Source: an uncultured Roseburia sp. (GTDB lineage Bacteria; Bacillota; Clostridia; Lachnospirales; Lachnospiraceae). Taken from it: DNA of 64,000 bases. How positions within the stretch are numbered: position 1 is the stretch's first letter; each line of letters begins with the position of its first letter. Positions 27,352 to 35,606 of the stretch are shown here, one piece after another. The notes beneath the pieces are model-generated. The model was given only the letters and a program-made list of their open reading frames with translations, ran no database searches and was not told the DNA's origin. The translations under genes were made by a program, and so were the position numbers. Location: positions 1-64,000 of the forward strand of contig CANSSP010000018.1 in the NCBI GenBank assembly GCA_947649645.1, written 5' to 3'.

Positions 27352-27630
27352 CTAATAATCAACATGAAACCCGTGCTCATCCGAAAGTTCCGGAATCCGC
27401 TCCCTGGACATTTCATCCACACGGATATAGCGATCCTTATACAGCTCTGCGAGGAGCACCTCTATTTCCTCCGGCCGACCCTGCATTTCCGCCGACACCG
27501 TCCCGTCATACTCATTCCTCACCCAGCCAGTCAGCCCATAACGCCCCGCAAGATGAGACAGCCTGTAGCGGAACCCCACTCCCTGGACTCTGCCCTTAAA
27601 AGAAATATACTCTCTGACTCTGTCACTCAT
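27352..27630 (-). CDS. acyP: Acylphosphatase
   Basis: 92 residues, standard size. It hydrolyses acyl phosphates such as 1,3-bisphosphoglycerate. The phosphate loop GRVQGVGFRYRL holds catalytic Arg21, and GWVRNEYDGTV holds Asn39. The C-terminus (HGFHVDY) closes the ferredoxin-like fold. Its start overlaps the end of the ArsC-like gene by 8 bases, indicating one transcript. Confidence 0.95.
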   Translation of the reverse strand: MSDRVREYISFKGRVQGVGFRYRLSHLAGRYGLTGWVRNEYDGTVSAEMQGRPEEIEVLLAELYKDRYIRVDEMSRERIPELSDEHGFHVDY

Positions 27631-27985
27631 CGCAGAGCACCTCTTCCCATTCCGCCTCCTTAAAACCAGTCAGAACGGTCTCATCCGTCACAAGAATCGG
27701 ACGCTTTACCAGCATCCCGTCCGTGGCGAGCAGGGCATACTTCTCCTCCATCGACATTCCGGGCAATTTGTCTTTAAGCTTCTTCTCTTTGTAAAGCATC
27801 CCGCTGGTGTTAAAAAACCTTTTGATATCAAGGCCGCTCTTTACATGCCATGCTTTCAGCTCCTGTACCGTCGGGTTGTCTTCCTTAATATTGCGTTCAC
27901 TGTAGGCGATCCCGTGCCCGTCAAGCCATGCTTTTGCCTTTCTGCAGGTGGAACATGCAGGGTACTGCACAAATAAGATATCCAT
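27623..27985 (-). CDS. ArsC/Spx family thioredoxin-fold protein
   Basis: 120 residues. Thioredoxin-like fold of the arsenate reductase family with CSTC at 11-14 (YPACSTCRKAKAWL), then the GIAYSERNIKEDNP strand, the TSGMLYKE helix and KRPILVT near residue 95, where arsenate reductases have their substrate Arg. It could be a YffB-like reductase or a redox regulator of the Spx/MgsR branch. No ars operon is nearby, so an arsenic role is not supported. GCGGAGGA precedes the ATG. Confidence 0.88.
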   Translation of the reverse strand: MDILFVQYPACSTCRKAKAWLDGHGIAYSERNIKEDNPTVQELKAWHVKSGLDIKRFFNTSGMLYKEKKLKDKLPGMSMEEKYALLATDGMLVKRPILVTDETVLTGFKEAEWEEVLCDE

Positions 27986-28160
27986 AATTTTCCTCCGCGC
28001 CGTTTACGGCTGTTTTTTTAGTCTGCCTCGCCATTTCTGTCGATATTATAATATGTTTCCACGGGAAGCACAATCTATTTTTCCACATAGATTGACCACC
28101 CTGCACAAAACAGGTATAATAATACCGTTAAAAAGAAACCTTGAAAGAAATGAGGTCAGA

Positions 28161-29135
28161 ATGAAATCATACAACTGGGTCGTCATAGGCTGCGGTGACA
28201 TCGCAGGTCAGTTCGCGGCGGCCATGCAAAAAGAAGGACGAAGCCTTTACGGAGTGGCAAACCGGACGCATGCTAACGCCGTCGCTTTTGCCGGAAAATA
28301 CGGGGCAGCAAAGGTCTATGACTCGATACAGGACGTTTTTACCGACAGAAACGCGGATATCGTTTACATAGCAACTCCCCATAATACGCACATTCATTAT
28401 CTGAAAGAAGCCCTGCGGCACGGAAAACATGTCCTCTGTGAAAAATCCATCACCCTGAATTCGGAAGAGCTCAGTCAGGCCCGGGTCTTTGCGGAGGAAC
28501 ATCACGTGATTCTGGCAGAAGCAATGACAATCTATCATATGCCACTGTACAAAGAGCTTCACAGACGGATGAAAAGCGGCATGTGGGGCAGGCTTAAAAT
28601 GATTCAGATGAATTTTGGCAGCTATAAAGAATACGACGCGAACAGCCGCTTTTTTTCTCCCGGCCTCGCCGGCGGCGCCCTGCTGGATATCGGGGTATAC
28701 GCTCTTTCCTTTATCCGGTGGTTTTTCTCCGAATCCCCGGACCAGATCGCGTCACAGGTAAAATTTACGCCAGGCGGGGTTGACGAGCAGGCCGGCATCC
28801 TGTTGATGAACCCTTCCGGTGAAATGGCGGCCGTCACGCTCTCATTCCTCGCAAAACAGCCGAAAAGAGGCATGATTGCATTTGAAAAAGCCTATATTGA
28901 AATTTACGACTATCCGCGGGCAGATAAAGCAGTCGTCACTTATACAGAAGATAACCGCCGGGAAACGATCACATGCGGAACGGCAGACGATGCCCTGCGC
29001 TATGAAATCCGCGATATGGAGCAGGCCGTATCCGGCTCCTCCAATGAAATGCAGCCCGGCTATACGCTCGACGTCATGTCGGTTATGACGCGCCTTCGAA
29101 ATACATGGGGCCTGTCCTATCCGGAAGAAATGTAA
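28161..29135 (+). CDS. Gfo/Idh/MocA family NAD(P)-dependent oxidoreductase
   Basis: 324 residues from the ATG at 28161 (MKSYNWVVIGCGDIAGQF), preceded by TGAGGT; an open frame continues upstream to 27948 but overlaps the divergent gene. The Rossmann fold VIGCGDIAG is at the N-terminus, and the catalytic Lys lies in HVLCEKSITLN, the EKP-type motif of the family (here EKS). The C-terminal sheet domain holds GGALLDIGVYALSF with the expected Asp. Typical substrates are sugars or inositols; no sugar locus is adjacent, so the substrate is open. It ends in its own terminator. Confidence 0.9.
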   Translation: MKSYNWVVIGCGDIAGQFAAAMQKEGRSLYGVANRTHANAVAFAGKYGAAKVYDSIQDVFTDRNADIVYIATPHNTHIHYLKEALRHGKHVLCEKSITLNSEELSQARVFAEEHHVILAEAMTIYHMPLYKELHRRMKSGMWGRLKMIQMNFGSYKEYDANSRFFSPGLAGGALLDIGVYALSFIRWFFSESPDQIASQVKFTPGGVDEQAGILLMNPSGEMAAVTLSFLAKQPKRGMIAFEKAYIEIYDYPRADKAVVTYTEDNRRETITCGTADDALRYEIRDMEQAVSGSSNEMQPGYTLDVMSVMTRLRNTWGLSYPEEM

Positions 29136-29139
29136 TTGC

Positions 29140-29174
29140 CGGCAGCATCGCGTTAACCACGCCTGCCGTTTTTT
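29140..29174 (+). terminator. Intrinsic terminator
   Basis: CGGCAG pairs with CTGCCG across a 17-base inner region, followed by six T. It ends the oxidoreductase gene. Confidence 0.65.
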
Positions 29175-29183
29175 AAAAATTGC

Positions 29184-29211
29184 TTGCAAAAAGAAAAAAA
29201 TGTGGTATACT
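29184..29211 (+). promoter_or_regulatory. Promoter of tRNA-Ser
   Basis: TTGCAA, 16-base spacer, TATACT, about 42 bases before the tRNA 5' end. Confidence 0.6.
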
Positions 29212-29252
29212 GAAGAAGTGTCTGATGGCGATACATCGGATACCTCTGACAA

Positions 29253-29343
29253 GGAGAGTTATCGAAGTGGTCATAACGAGCTGCACTCGAAATGCAGTTG
29301 TCCATTCCTGGGCACGTGGGTTCGAATCCCACACTCTCCGCCA
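29253..29343 (+). tRNA. tRNA-Ser(CGA)
   Basis: A 91-base class II tRNA. The acceptor GGAGAGT pairs with ACTCTCC, the discriminator is G, and CCA is encoded. The anticodon arm is CTGCA-CTCGAAA-TGCAG, giving anticodon CGA, which reads UCG serine codons. A long variable arm (GTCCATTCCTGGGC region) and the T-loop TTCGAAT are visible. It stands alone with its own promoter and terminator. Confidence 0.95.
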
Positions 29344-29352
29344 GACGCTTAC

Positions 29353-29387
29353 GCCCACAAGCGGTTTTGCCGCTTGTGGGCTTTTTT
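29353..29387 (+). terminator. Intrinsic terminator of tRNA-Ser
   Basis: A 12-bp stem GCCCACAAGCGG with its complement, a 5-base loop TTTTG and six T, 9 bases after the tRNA CCA. Confidence 0.93.
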
Positions 29388-29436
29388 ATTGCCGACAGGC
29401 AGGATACAGACGAAGCACAAATACAGGCAGACCTGA

Positions 29437-29466
29437 AAAGCCCCTGCTCTACGGCGGCTTTTTTAT
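29437..29466. terminator. Terminator-like hairpin after ABC permease gene
   Basis: AAAAGCC pairs with GGCTTTT, with T-runs in both directions. It lies 24 bases beyond the stop of the minus-strand ABC permease and probably ends that operon. Confidence 0.55.
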
Positions 29467-29489
29467 TTGCGGCCGCAAGGCCGGATCGT

Positions 29490-30248
29490 TTACCTGACTT
29501 CTTCCTTTTTAAATCTGAACAGGCTCGCGGCAACCGCCAGTATGCTCATAACCAGAATAATTATGAATGAACTCTCTTTCGTACAGCCTGACCCGGATAA
29601 GCGTCCCATTACAAGAAGATAGGAAGCTGACCACGGATAAAATCCTGCTATCCCCGAATTTGACAGGACAACATTGATCAGGCTGACTGCCGCGATGGCA
29701 ATCAATGGTGCGACAAAACCCTTCGACCTTATTGTAAGATAAATAAAAGGGGTCTGTGTAGCGCATAATAATATCCCTCCAAAAAGCATTTTTATCAGAA
29801 AAAACAGAAAAGACGGAATCGTAATCTGCTCTACCGGAATAAAACAGCTGCACAGGAGGGCTGACACCAGAATTTCCAGCCATGAAATCAACATAAACAA
29901 GAAAATCAGCATAGCAAAAAAAAGCAATTTGCCGCAAAGGAATGTCACCCTCGAAACCGGAATCGCAAAAATATTTTTCAATGTCCCGTCCGTATATTCC
30001 CGACTGATTATCCATGCACCCATAATGGTCAATACGATTGGCCCGGATAATAACATAAGAAACATCAGCGCATTGTCATAAAGGGTAAATACACTTATGA
30101 CATTACCGGGATCAGAAAGGTAATTTGTCACAGCTCTCACACAGACTAATAAAGGAACAATGAGCGTGCCCAGCATTCCGATCAAAAGAAACTTTGAGCG
30201 TTTCAGTTTTATACATTCGCATTTTAACAATCTAAGCAATTCCCTCAC
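29490..30248 (-). CDS. ABC-2 type transporter permease (bacitracin/lantibiotic export type)
   Basis: 252 residues with six hydrophobic segments. The N-terminus (LLKCECIKLKRSKFLLIGML) is typical of permeases in BcrAB- and LanFEG-like exporters, and EYTDGTLKNIFAIPVSR is the conserved cytoplasmic loop of ABC-2 permeases (DGTLK motif). Its start lies inside the end of the ATPase gene (17-base overlap). Only one permease is present, as in BcrAB-like systems; the substrate, perhaps a membrane-active peptide, is not known. Confidence 0.88.
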   Translation of the reverse strand: MRELLRLLKCECIKLKRSKFLLIGMLGTLIVPLLVCVRAVTNYLSDPGNVISVFTLYDNALMFLMLLSGPIVLTIMGAWIISREYTDGTLKNIFAIPVSRVTFLCGKLLFFAMLIFLFMLISWLEILVSALLCSCFIPVEQITIPSFLFFLIKMLFGGILLCATQTPFIYLTIRSKGFVAPLIAIAAVSLINVVLSNSGIAGFYPWSASYLLVMGRLSGSGCTKESSFIIILVMSILAVAASLFRFKKEEVR

Positions 30249-31152
30249 CTCCGGTTATTCGTTTGAAATGTTCTTCCAGGCTGCCCTCGCAGGTATGCGC
30301 TTCAGAAACTTCCAGACCGTTTTCTACAAAAACGCTGACGATCTTTGTCACCGGCAAAGCAGAATGATACAATTGAATATTGTGGTCGTCCCGAATCGTA
30401 AATTGTTTTTCCTGAAAAGACTGTTCTAAAATCCTCGCTGCCTGTGCCGTGTCCGATACAGTAAAATGAATATATTTACTGCTTTTTTGTTCCAGTTGCG
30501 CAAGACTTTCCTCTTCCAGCAATATGCCTTTGTCAATAATACCGATAACATCGGCAAGCAGCGAAACCTCAGATAAAATATGACTGGAAATAAAAATTGT
30601 TTTTCCCCCTTTTTCACATAACCGCCGCAGGAGTAAGCGGACCTCTGCAATGCCAATCGGGTCAAGTCCGTTAATCGGTTCATCGAGAATTAAAAGCTCC
30701 GGGTCATGCATGATTGCAAGGGCAATTGCCAGCCGCTGCTTCATGCCAAGGGAATACTCTGAAAACAATTTCTGATCCTTATAAGGCAGGCTGACTAAAT
30801 CCAGCGCATCCTTTATAGCATGGCGGCCCGGCACTCCCCGCAAGGTGGCAAAAATATGCAGATTTTCCGCTGCAGTCAGATTCGGATAAAAACCAGGAGC
30901 TTCAATCAGGCTGCCGATACGCGGAAGCAATTTCTTTTCATTCCCCCACAAAGCCTTCCCCCATATCCTGATTACGCCCGACGTGGGCCGGGTAAGCCCA
31001 AGCAGCATTTTCATTGTCGTAGTCTTTCCGGCGCCGTTTCTTCCAAGCAGGCCGTAAATTTTTCCTTTCTCTACATGGAGACTGAGATCGGCGACGCTTA
31101 TCACGGCGCCGTACTTCTTTGTGAGATTCTCTGTTTCAATGATGTAATCCAT
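30232..31152 (-). CDS. ABC transporter ATP-binding protein (BcrA type)
   Basis: 306 residues from the ATG at 31152 (MDYIIETENLTKKYG), preceded by AGGAGGTG; an upstream in-frame start at 31200 overlaps the promoter region. Walker A GRNGAGKTT at 37-45, signature SLGMKQRLAIA, Walker B LLILDEPINGLD and the H-loop SSHILSEV are complete. The C-terminal 90 residues are the regulatory extension of the bacitracin-exporter group. It is cotranscribed with the permease gene. Three tandem 11-bp repeats lie across its promoter. Confidence 0.92.
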   Translation of the reverse strand: MDYIIETENLTKKYGAVISVADLSLHVEKGKIYGLLGRNGAGKTTTMKMLLGLTRPTSGVIRIWGKALWGNEKKLLPRIGSLIEAPGFYPNLTAAENLHIFATLRGVPGRHAIKDALDLVSLPYKDQKLFSEYSLGMKQRLAIALAIMHDPELLILDEPINGLDPIGIAEVRLLLRRLCEKGGKTIFISSHILSEVSLLADVIGIIDKGILLEEESLAQLEQKSSKYIHFTVSDTAQAARILEQSFQEKQFTIRDDHNIQLYHSALPVTKIVSVFVENGLEVSEAHTCEGSLEEHFKRITGGEGIA

Positions 31153-31177
31153 ATTCACACCTCCTGTTCTGTAAGAT

Positions 31178-31229
31178 ATTTTATCACGCCGGTCTTGCAT
31201 TAACCTTGCATTAACCTTGTATTAACCTT
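31178..31229 (-). promoter_or_regulatory. ABC operon promoter with three 11-bp direct repeats
   Basis: On the minus strand the unit AAGGTTAATGC is present twice, and a third copy with one change (AAGGTTAATAC) adjoins, covering 31197-31229 with exact 11-base period. A TAAAAT -10 lies at 31178-31183, so the nearest repeat falls over the -35 position. Head-to-tail repeats with this spacing are the usual binding site of OmpR-family response regulators that activate from the -35 region. No such regulator is encoded in the window. Confidence 0.7.
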
Positions 31230-31274
31230 GCAGTCCAAAACGACTGTCCTCGAAAAGGTTTCTGATAAATAATT

Positions 31275-31306
31275 AAGGCTCCCGCCACAAAAGGCGCGGG
31301 AGCCTT
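31275..31306 (-). terminator. Intrinsic terminator after the histidine kinase
   Basis: An 11-bp stem AAGGCTCCCGC with its complement and a 10-base loop, overlapping the kinase stop and followed by an AT-rich tract without a long T-run. It separates the kinase from the ABC genes. Confidence 0.7.
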
Positions 31307-32222
31307 AGCTGACCAGCGGGAAAAGCAGAGTAAATGTCGTCCCGTTCCCCCGTACGCTTTTTACCGTAATTGAACCGTTCATTTTTTCCACAAGCTGATA
31401 AACAATCGATAAGCCAAGACCGCTTCCCTTTTCAGCGCCACCCCTGTCACATTTGTACAGTCGTTCAAAGATATGCTTCAAATCCTCTTTTTCAATTCCT
31501 ACGCCATTGTCTGTTAAAATAATTTCCATATTGCTATTTTTCCTCGACAAAATTATTTCTATTCTGTCGGCACGACTATGCGCAACCACATTCTGAATAA
31601 GATTGTTTACTATGCGCATATACCCGTCTGTATCAAGGTTTACCTTAAACGGCTGTTCGGGAATAACAATGTTATAATCGATCTGGCGCTCTTCCAATAT
31701 CGGTATCCAGTCACTCAGCATATTTCTTGTCAGTTCGGCAGCTTCAACCGTCTTTATCTCCATAGACAGCTCATCTGAATTCAGCTTGAACCAGTCAAAA
31801 AGCACATCTATATATTCCTTCAGATCGTGCGCTTTGCAGCGGGCAATTTCTATATAATTATCACGGTCTATCCCGGTGACAACCTCTTTATGCACTGCAT
31901 CCAGATACCCTATCAGCGTTGTAAGGGGTGTTCTGACGTCATGCGAAAGGCTTGTCATAAGCCGTTTGTTTGTCTCCTCTGTCTGACGAAACGCAGAAAG
32001 CCTGTTCTCATAAGATACGATCATATCATTGATTTCATAGGCAAGCGGCGCGGCAAATTCATCCGCGGCTGATAAAATGCGCCTGTTTCCATTTCCACTC
32101 TTTACATCAGCCAGTACTTCCGTCATTTCAGAAACCCGCTTTTTCACCCGTCTGACAATAAAGCATGAAATGAGAGCAGAAACAATGGCAGCCAGAACGG
32201 AAATAATAACGACAAATTTCAT
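31305..32222 (-). CDS. Sensor histidine kinase without adjacent response regulator
   Basis: 305 residues. One N-terminal membrane segment (VVIISVLAAIVSALISCFIV, residues 4-23) is followed directly by a HAMP-like linker, with almost no extracellular sensor, as in kinases that listen to an ABC transporter. The H-box SLSHDVRTPLTTLIGYL has His94; the N box (IVNNLIQNVVAHS), the G1 motif DNGVGIEKEDL and GSGLGLSIVYQL are intact. The gene has its own promoter and is bounded on both sides by terminators. The usual partner response regulator gene is missing upstream and downstream. Confidence 0.9.
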   Translation of the reverse strand: MKFVVIISVLAAIVSALISCFIVRRVKKRVSEMTEVLADVKSGNGNRRILSAADEFAAPLAYEINDMIVSYENRLSAFRQTEETNKRLMTSLSHDVRTPLTTLIGYLDAVHKEVVTGIDRDNYIEIARCKAHDLKEYIDVLFDWFKLNSDELSMEIKTVEAAELTRNMLSDWIPILEERQIDYNIVIPEQPFKVNLDTDGYMRIVNNLIQNVVAHSRADRIEIILSRKNSNMEIILTDNGVGIEKEDLKHIFERLYKCDRGGAEKGSGLGLSIVYQLVEKMNGSITVKSVRGNGTTFTLLFPLVS

Positions 32223-32289
32223 ATATAATCATACCTCCCTGTTAAAACCTGCGTCTCTTTTGCCCTCTGGCAAAACTTTATCAGCTCTG

Positions 32290-32318
32290 ATTATATATGG
32301 CCAGGAAGATAAAAACAA
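32290..32318 (-). promoter_or_regulatory. Putative promoter of histidine kinase
   Basis: TTGTTT, 17-base spacer, TATAAT on the minus strand. Start to kinase ATG is about 60 bases, with no room for another gene. Confidence 0.55.
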
Positions 32319-32350
32319 GAAACATGTCCTCTTTTTCTCCCTGGAAACGC

Positions 32351-32387
32351 AAAAAAGGGAGAATGCGTCGATGACTGCTATTCTCCC
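32351..32387 (-). terminator. Intrinsic terminator of the NRPS-like operon
   Basis: GGGAGAAT pairs with ATTCTCCC around a 15-base loop, then six T on the minus strand, 20 bases after the AMP-ligase stop. Confidence 0.82.
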
Positions 32388-32407
32388 CTGGAAACAATAT
32401 GCGATTT

Positions 32408-33916
32408 TCAGTAACGTTTGATTTTTTTCGACGGTGTCTTGTCAAACTCCGTCTCCCGCACCTTTAAGCGGTACACTTTGCGGTACGGAGGCTCGCCCAG
32501 ATTATAGTCATCAATCACTTTCTGCAGTGCCGCCTGGATATCCCTGATCCCTTTCTTTTTCGCATAATCAAAATCCGGAAAAATCTCCGCCTCGATCACA
32601 CCCTCGCTCTCACGGACCAGAACTTCCTGCACCAGGCGCTGCGCCCCGATTTTGTTTTCCAGCTCTTCCGGCGAGACATTCTCACCATTTTTCGTGATGA
32701 TCAGATTTTTCTTTCTGCCCGTCAGGAACACAAAACCATCTTCATCCACATAACCGAGATCTCCTGTGACAAGCCAGCCATCTTTCAGCGTTTCCGCCGT
32801 CTCCTCTGTCATTTTATAATATCCCTGCATCACACTGCTGCCGCGCACCCACAATTCGCCGTCCACCGTCCTGGCCTCACAGTTTGGCATGAGCTTACCG
32901 ACCGACTCCCTCTTTTTGTTCCAGCTTAAATTGGTACTGATCACCGGAGCGCACTCCGTCATTCCATAACCCTGCAGAATCGTAATGCCATATTTTCCGA
33001 ACAGATCAAAATAAGCCGGGTTGAGGTAAGCGCCTCCGCTGCAGATCGTATGAAACTGCTTTCCGAACACCTTTGCTTTCACGACGGCCGCCGGAAGCCA
33101 GGATGTCTCTTCCAGCTTCTTCGCAAGGGTCTCGATCATCAGCGGTACCATCAGTATCATCTCTGGTTTAAACAATTTGATATTCCTGGCCACACGGATC
33201 AGCGAGTCGTTGATACAGATGACACTGCCCAGCGAAACGGCTTTTAAAATATCCATGGAAAGACAGTATGCGTGGTGGATCGGCAGCACTGACAGCAGTA
33301 CGGTCCGCTCCGGAATCTTCATATCCAGACAGGTGGCATTCTCCGCCAGATTCCGCTGCGTAAGCATAACGCCCTTGCTCTTCCCCGTCGTACCGGAGGT
33401 AAACATGATCGTACAGAGCTGTTCCGGATCCGGTTCATAGTCAAAGCTTCCTCCATGCCCGCGCAACAGTGCAAAAAACGATAAAGCCGTCCCGTCGTTC
33501 TCCTCTTTCTGCATCAGGATCAGATGCTTTAACTTCGGACAGCGCTCCTTTACGATCGCCGCGACATCCCCCCTGGCTTCATCCAGAACAAACACCCTTG
33601 CATCCGCACGGTCGATCAGCTCGCACAGCTCCTCCGCCGGCAGGGAAGCATCCAGAGGCACAGCCACGCTCCCGCTGTTTACCGTTCCGAAATAGGAAAC
33701 CAGCCACGGATACGACGTCGGTCCCGTTATTGCAATATGGCTTCCCTGCTCTCCCAGCGACTTTAACACACAGGAAAAGCTTTCACTGTCCTCCCGAAGC
33801 TGCCTGTATGATTTTGCCTCGATTTCATCCTTTTTCTTTTTATAGCGGATGGCGTCTTCCGCCCCAAAACGCCGCTCTGCCCCCACTAATATTTCACGAA
33901 TTGTTTTACAGACCAT
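32408..33916 (-). CDS. Stand-alone AMP-forming acyl/amino-acyl ligase (adenylation enzyme)
   Basis: 502 residues from the ATG at 33916 (MVCKTIREILVG) with GCAGGGAT upstream; an in-frame ATG at 33940 has no good ribosome site. ANL superfamily: phosphate loop FTSGTTGKSKG near 172-182, GYGMTECAPVIS, the YYKMTEETAETLKDGWLVTGDLGY region with its hinge Asp, and GRKKNLIITKNGENVSPEELE; the C-terminal catalytic Lys lies in the TPSKKIKRY end. It is closest in pattern to long-chain acyl-CoA ligases, but with a carrier protein one gene upstream it probably loads that carrier. Last gene of a four-gene operon. Confidence 0.88.
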   Translation of the reverse strand: MVCKTIREILVGAERRFGAEDAIRYKKKKDEIEAKSYRQLREDSESFSCVLKSLGEQGSHIAITGPTSYPWLVSYFGTVNSGSVAVPLDASLPAEELCELIDRADARVFVLDEARGDVAAIVKERCPKLKHLILMQKEENDGTALSFFALLRGHGGSFDYEPDPEQLCTIMFTSGTTGKSKGVMLTQRNLAENATCLDMKIPERTVLLSVLPIHHAYCLSMDILKAVSLGSVICINDSLIRVARNIKLFKPEMILMVPLMIETLAKKLEETSWLPAAVVKAKVFGKQFHTICSGGAYLNPAYFDLFGKYGITILQGYGMTECAPVISTNLSWNKKRESVGKLMPNCEARTVDGELWVRGSSVMQGYYKMTEETAETLKDGWLVTGDLGYVDEDGFVFLTGRKKNLIITKNGENVSPEELENKIGAQRLVQEVLVRESEGVIEAEIFPDFDYAKKKGIRDIQAALQKVIDDYNLGEPPYRKVYRLKVRETEFDKTPSKKIKRY

Positions 33917-33952
33917 TTTTATCCCTGCCTTTCCAGCCATGCAGATACCGAC

Positions 33953-34186
33953 CTATGACTCCGCGGACAATTTTTCCAGATAATCGCACGCTTCCTGCAC
34001 GGTGCGTATCTCCGCCACTTCCTGCTGGTCGATCTCCACATCAAACGTATCCTCCAGATCTCCGAGCATACTCATAAAATCAAACGATGTAAATCCAAGA
34101 TCCTCCATAAAGCGGGACTCGGGACGAATTGCGTCCTTATCGATTTCAACATAATTTACAATCATTTCCGTCAGCTTTTCAAACAT
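33953..34186 (-). CDS. Free-standing acyl/peptidyl carrier protein
   Basis: 77 residues, typical carrier size. The phosphopantetheine attachment site is LGFTSFDFMSML with Ser34; the usual DSL triad reads TSF here. Helices MFEKLTEMIVNYV and FEDLGD-type loops fit the four-helix fold, with the acidic second helix (GDLEDTFDVEID). It lies 16 bases after the condensation gene and just before the ligase, in the order condensation-carrier-ligase. This is unlikely to be the housekeeping AcpP because it sits outside any fatty-acid locus. TTCTCCTT (AAGGAGAA) precedes the ATG. Confidence 0.9.
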   Translation of the reverse strand: MFEKLTEMIVNYVEIDKDAIRPESRFMEDLGFTSFDFMSMLGDLEDTFDVEIDQQEVAEIRTVQEACDYLEKLSAES

Positions 34187-34202
34187 TTTTTCTTCTCCTT
34201 AT

Positions 34203-35606
34203 TTATACTGCGCTTATAATCTCACCAATTTTTTGTTCTGGATTTTCAATTCCCTTAAACATAATTTTACAGAGATAATAGTACATGTACTCCAGTTTTT
34301 CACGGGATACCGCCTTGATCTGGTGTTCAAAATTAAAGTCAAGCCCGTTGTCGTCCGACCGGTGCATCACAGTCAGATACATCGCCTGTGTTGTAGCGCC
34401 ATTGGGATACCATCTGGTTTTATAGTGGATTCCGCCCAGCTTATCCAGTCCTTTTTCCCGAAGCGTAAGAGGCTGATAGGTCAGCGACATCGGCTCATAT
34501 GTGCCTCCGGCCTCTGCCGGATAAAGTTTACCACGATATGCAAAATAAGAAACCGGATCAAAATTGGCATGGCGGAACAGCTCATTCTGCTTATCCCGCA
34601 TCAGATAAACGCCCTCAAGGAAGGTCTTGTCCTCCGATAAAATAGTACGGAACGGAAAGGAATGAATCCGCGTGCCACCCGATTTCTTCTCCTGCAGCGT
34701 CGCCCTTCTGGCAATCGCCGTGTTGATGGACACATCGTCATTTCCGTTCATCTTCTGAAAATAAGTACGCAGCCCCATCATAAGAAGACATACGAGGGAC
34801 ACATGATATTTTTCGCAAAATTCCATCAGCCGCGCTGTCGGCTCCGCCTCCAGATGAAAGATATCCAGCGCAGAATCCACGGAGTCCGACACGTTGACAG
34901 CAGCCCGCACATTCGGATTGTTCGTCCGCGCTCTCGCCTCATCGAGGCGTACCGTACCGTCAATCCCATTGTAAATCGGTTCGGAAGATTCGATCAGCCT
35001 GTGGAAAAACTCCGTATCGCGCTCCTTTGCACGGCATCCCGCCTCATAATCCAGATCTTTTTTCAACTGTGCAATATAGGAAGCCATATCTTTTGGATAT
35101 GGTACATCCTCGTACATCGTATTACAATATAGCTCAATGATATCTTTAAGGAAGCAGATAATCGACTGTGCGTCCATTGTCAGGTGATCGACCAGCAGAT
35201 AGACGCCGTTGTGCCCGTCGGAAGTCTGAATCATGACAATCCGGTTCATCGGCGCGTCATGATGTTCAAACGGGATCTCCGTCCATCCCCGCATCACGCT
35301 CTCCGCTTCATCCATCGATTTTTCCCTGAAGTCGACAAGTTCAATCTCCCGCTCCTCTTTATCAGCCAGATACTGATACCAGTTCCCCTCTTTGTCCTGC
35401 GCAAAACGCAGCCGCATCGATTCACAGCGCTCATACGCCTTATAAATAGACTGCCTCAGCACTTCAAAATCCAGATCCACTTCAATGGTGAGGCTCGTAC
35501 CGATATTCAGCACCTGTTTTTTCGGACAGAAATCCAGATAAAAAAAGTGAAACTTCTGTGCAACGGTCAACGGGTAAACCTTATGTCCTTTTCTTGTTTT
35601 CATCAT
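34203..35606 (-). CDS. Stand-alone NRPS-type condensation domain protein
   Basis: 467 residues, the length of a single condensation domain. The N-terminal VYPLTVAQKFHFFYL corresponds to core C1, and the active-site motif reads VDHLTMDA (His141, Asp145), versus the common HHxxxDG; the second His is kept and the first is Asp. C4- and C5-like segments (VSLVCLLMMGLRTYF, DDVSINTAIARRATLQ, FPFRTILSED) follow in order. The enzyme would join an acyl or amino-acyl group to a nucleophile. Its ATG overlaps the hydrolase stop (ATGA), so translation is coupled. The acceptor substrate cannot be inferred. Confidence 0.85.
   Translation of the reverse strand: MMKTRKGHKVYPLTVAQKFHFFYLDFCPKKQVLNIGTSLTIEVDLDFEVLRQSIYKAYERCESMRLRFAQDKEGNWYQYLADKEEREIELVDFREKSMDEAESVMRGWTEIPFEHHDAPMNRIVMIQTSDGHNGVYLLVDHLTMDAQSIICFLKDIIELYCNTMYEDVPYPKDMASYIAQLKKDLDYEAGCRAKERDTEFFHRLIESSEPIYNGIDGTVRLDEARARTNNPNVRAAVNVSDSVDSALDIFHLEAEPTARLMEFCEKYHVSLVCLLMMGLRTYFQKMNGNDDVSINTAIARRATLQEKKSGGTRIHSFPFRTILSEDKTFLEGVYLMRDKQNELFRHANFDPVSYFAYRGKLYPAEAGGTYEPMSLTYQPLTLREKGLDKLGGIHYKTRWYPNGATTQAMYLTVMHRSDDNGLDFNFEHQIKAVSREKLEYMYYYLCKIMFKGIENPEQKIGEIISAV

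Noticed and set aside
30232-32222. Lantibiotic biosynthesis locus
   Set aside because: Only an exporter and a kinase are present; no precursor peptide, LanM/LanB-type enzyme or protease was found in the neighbourhood.
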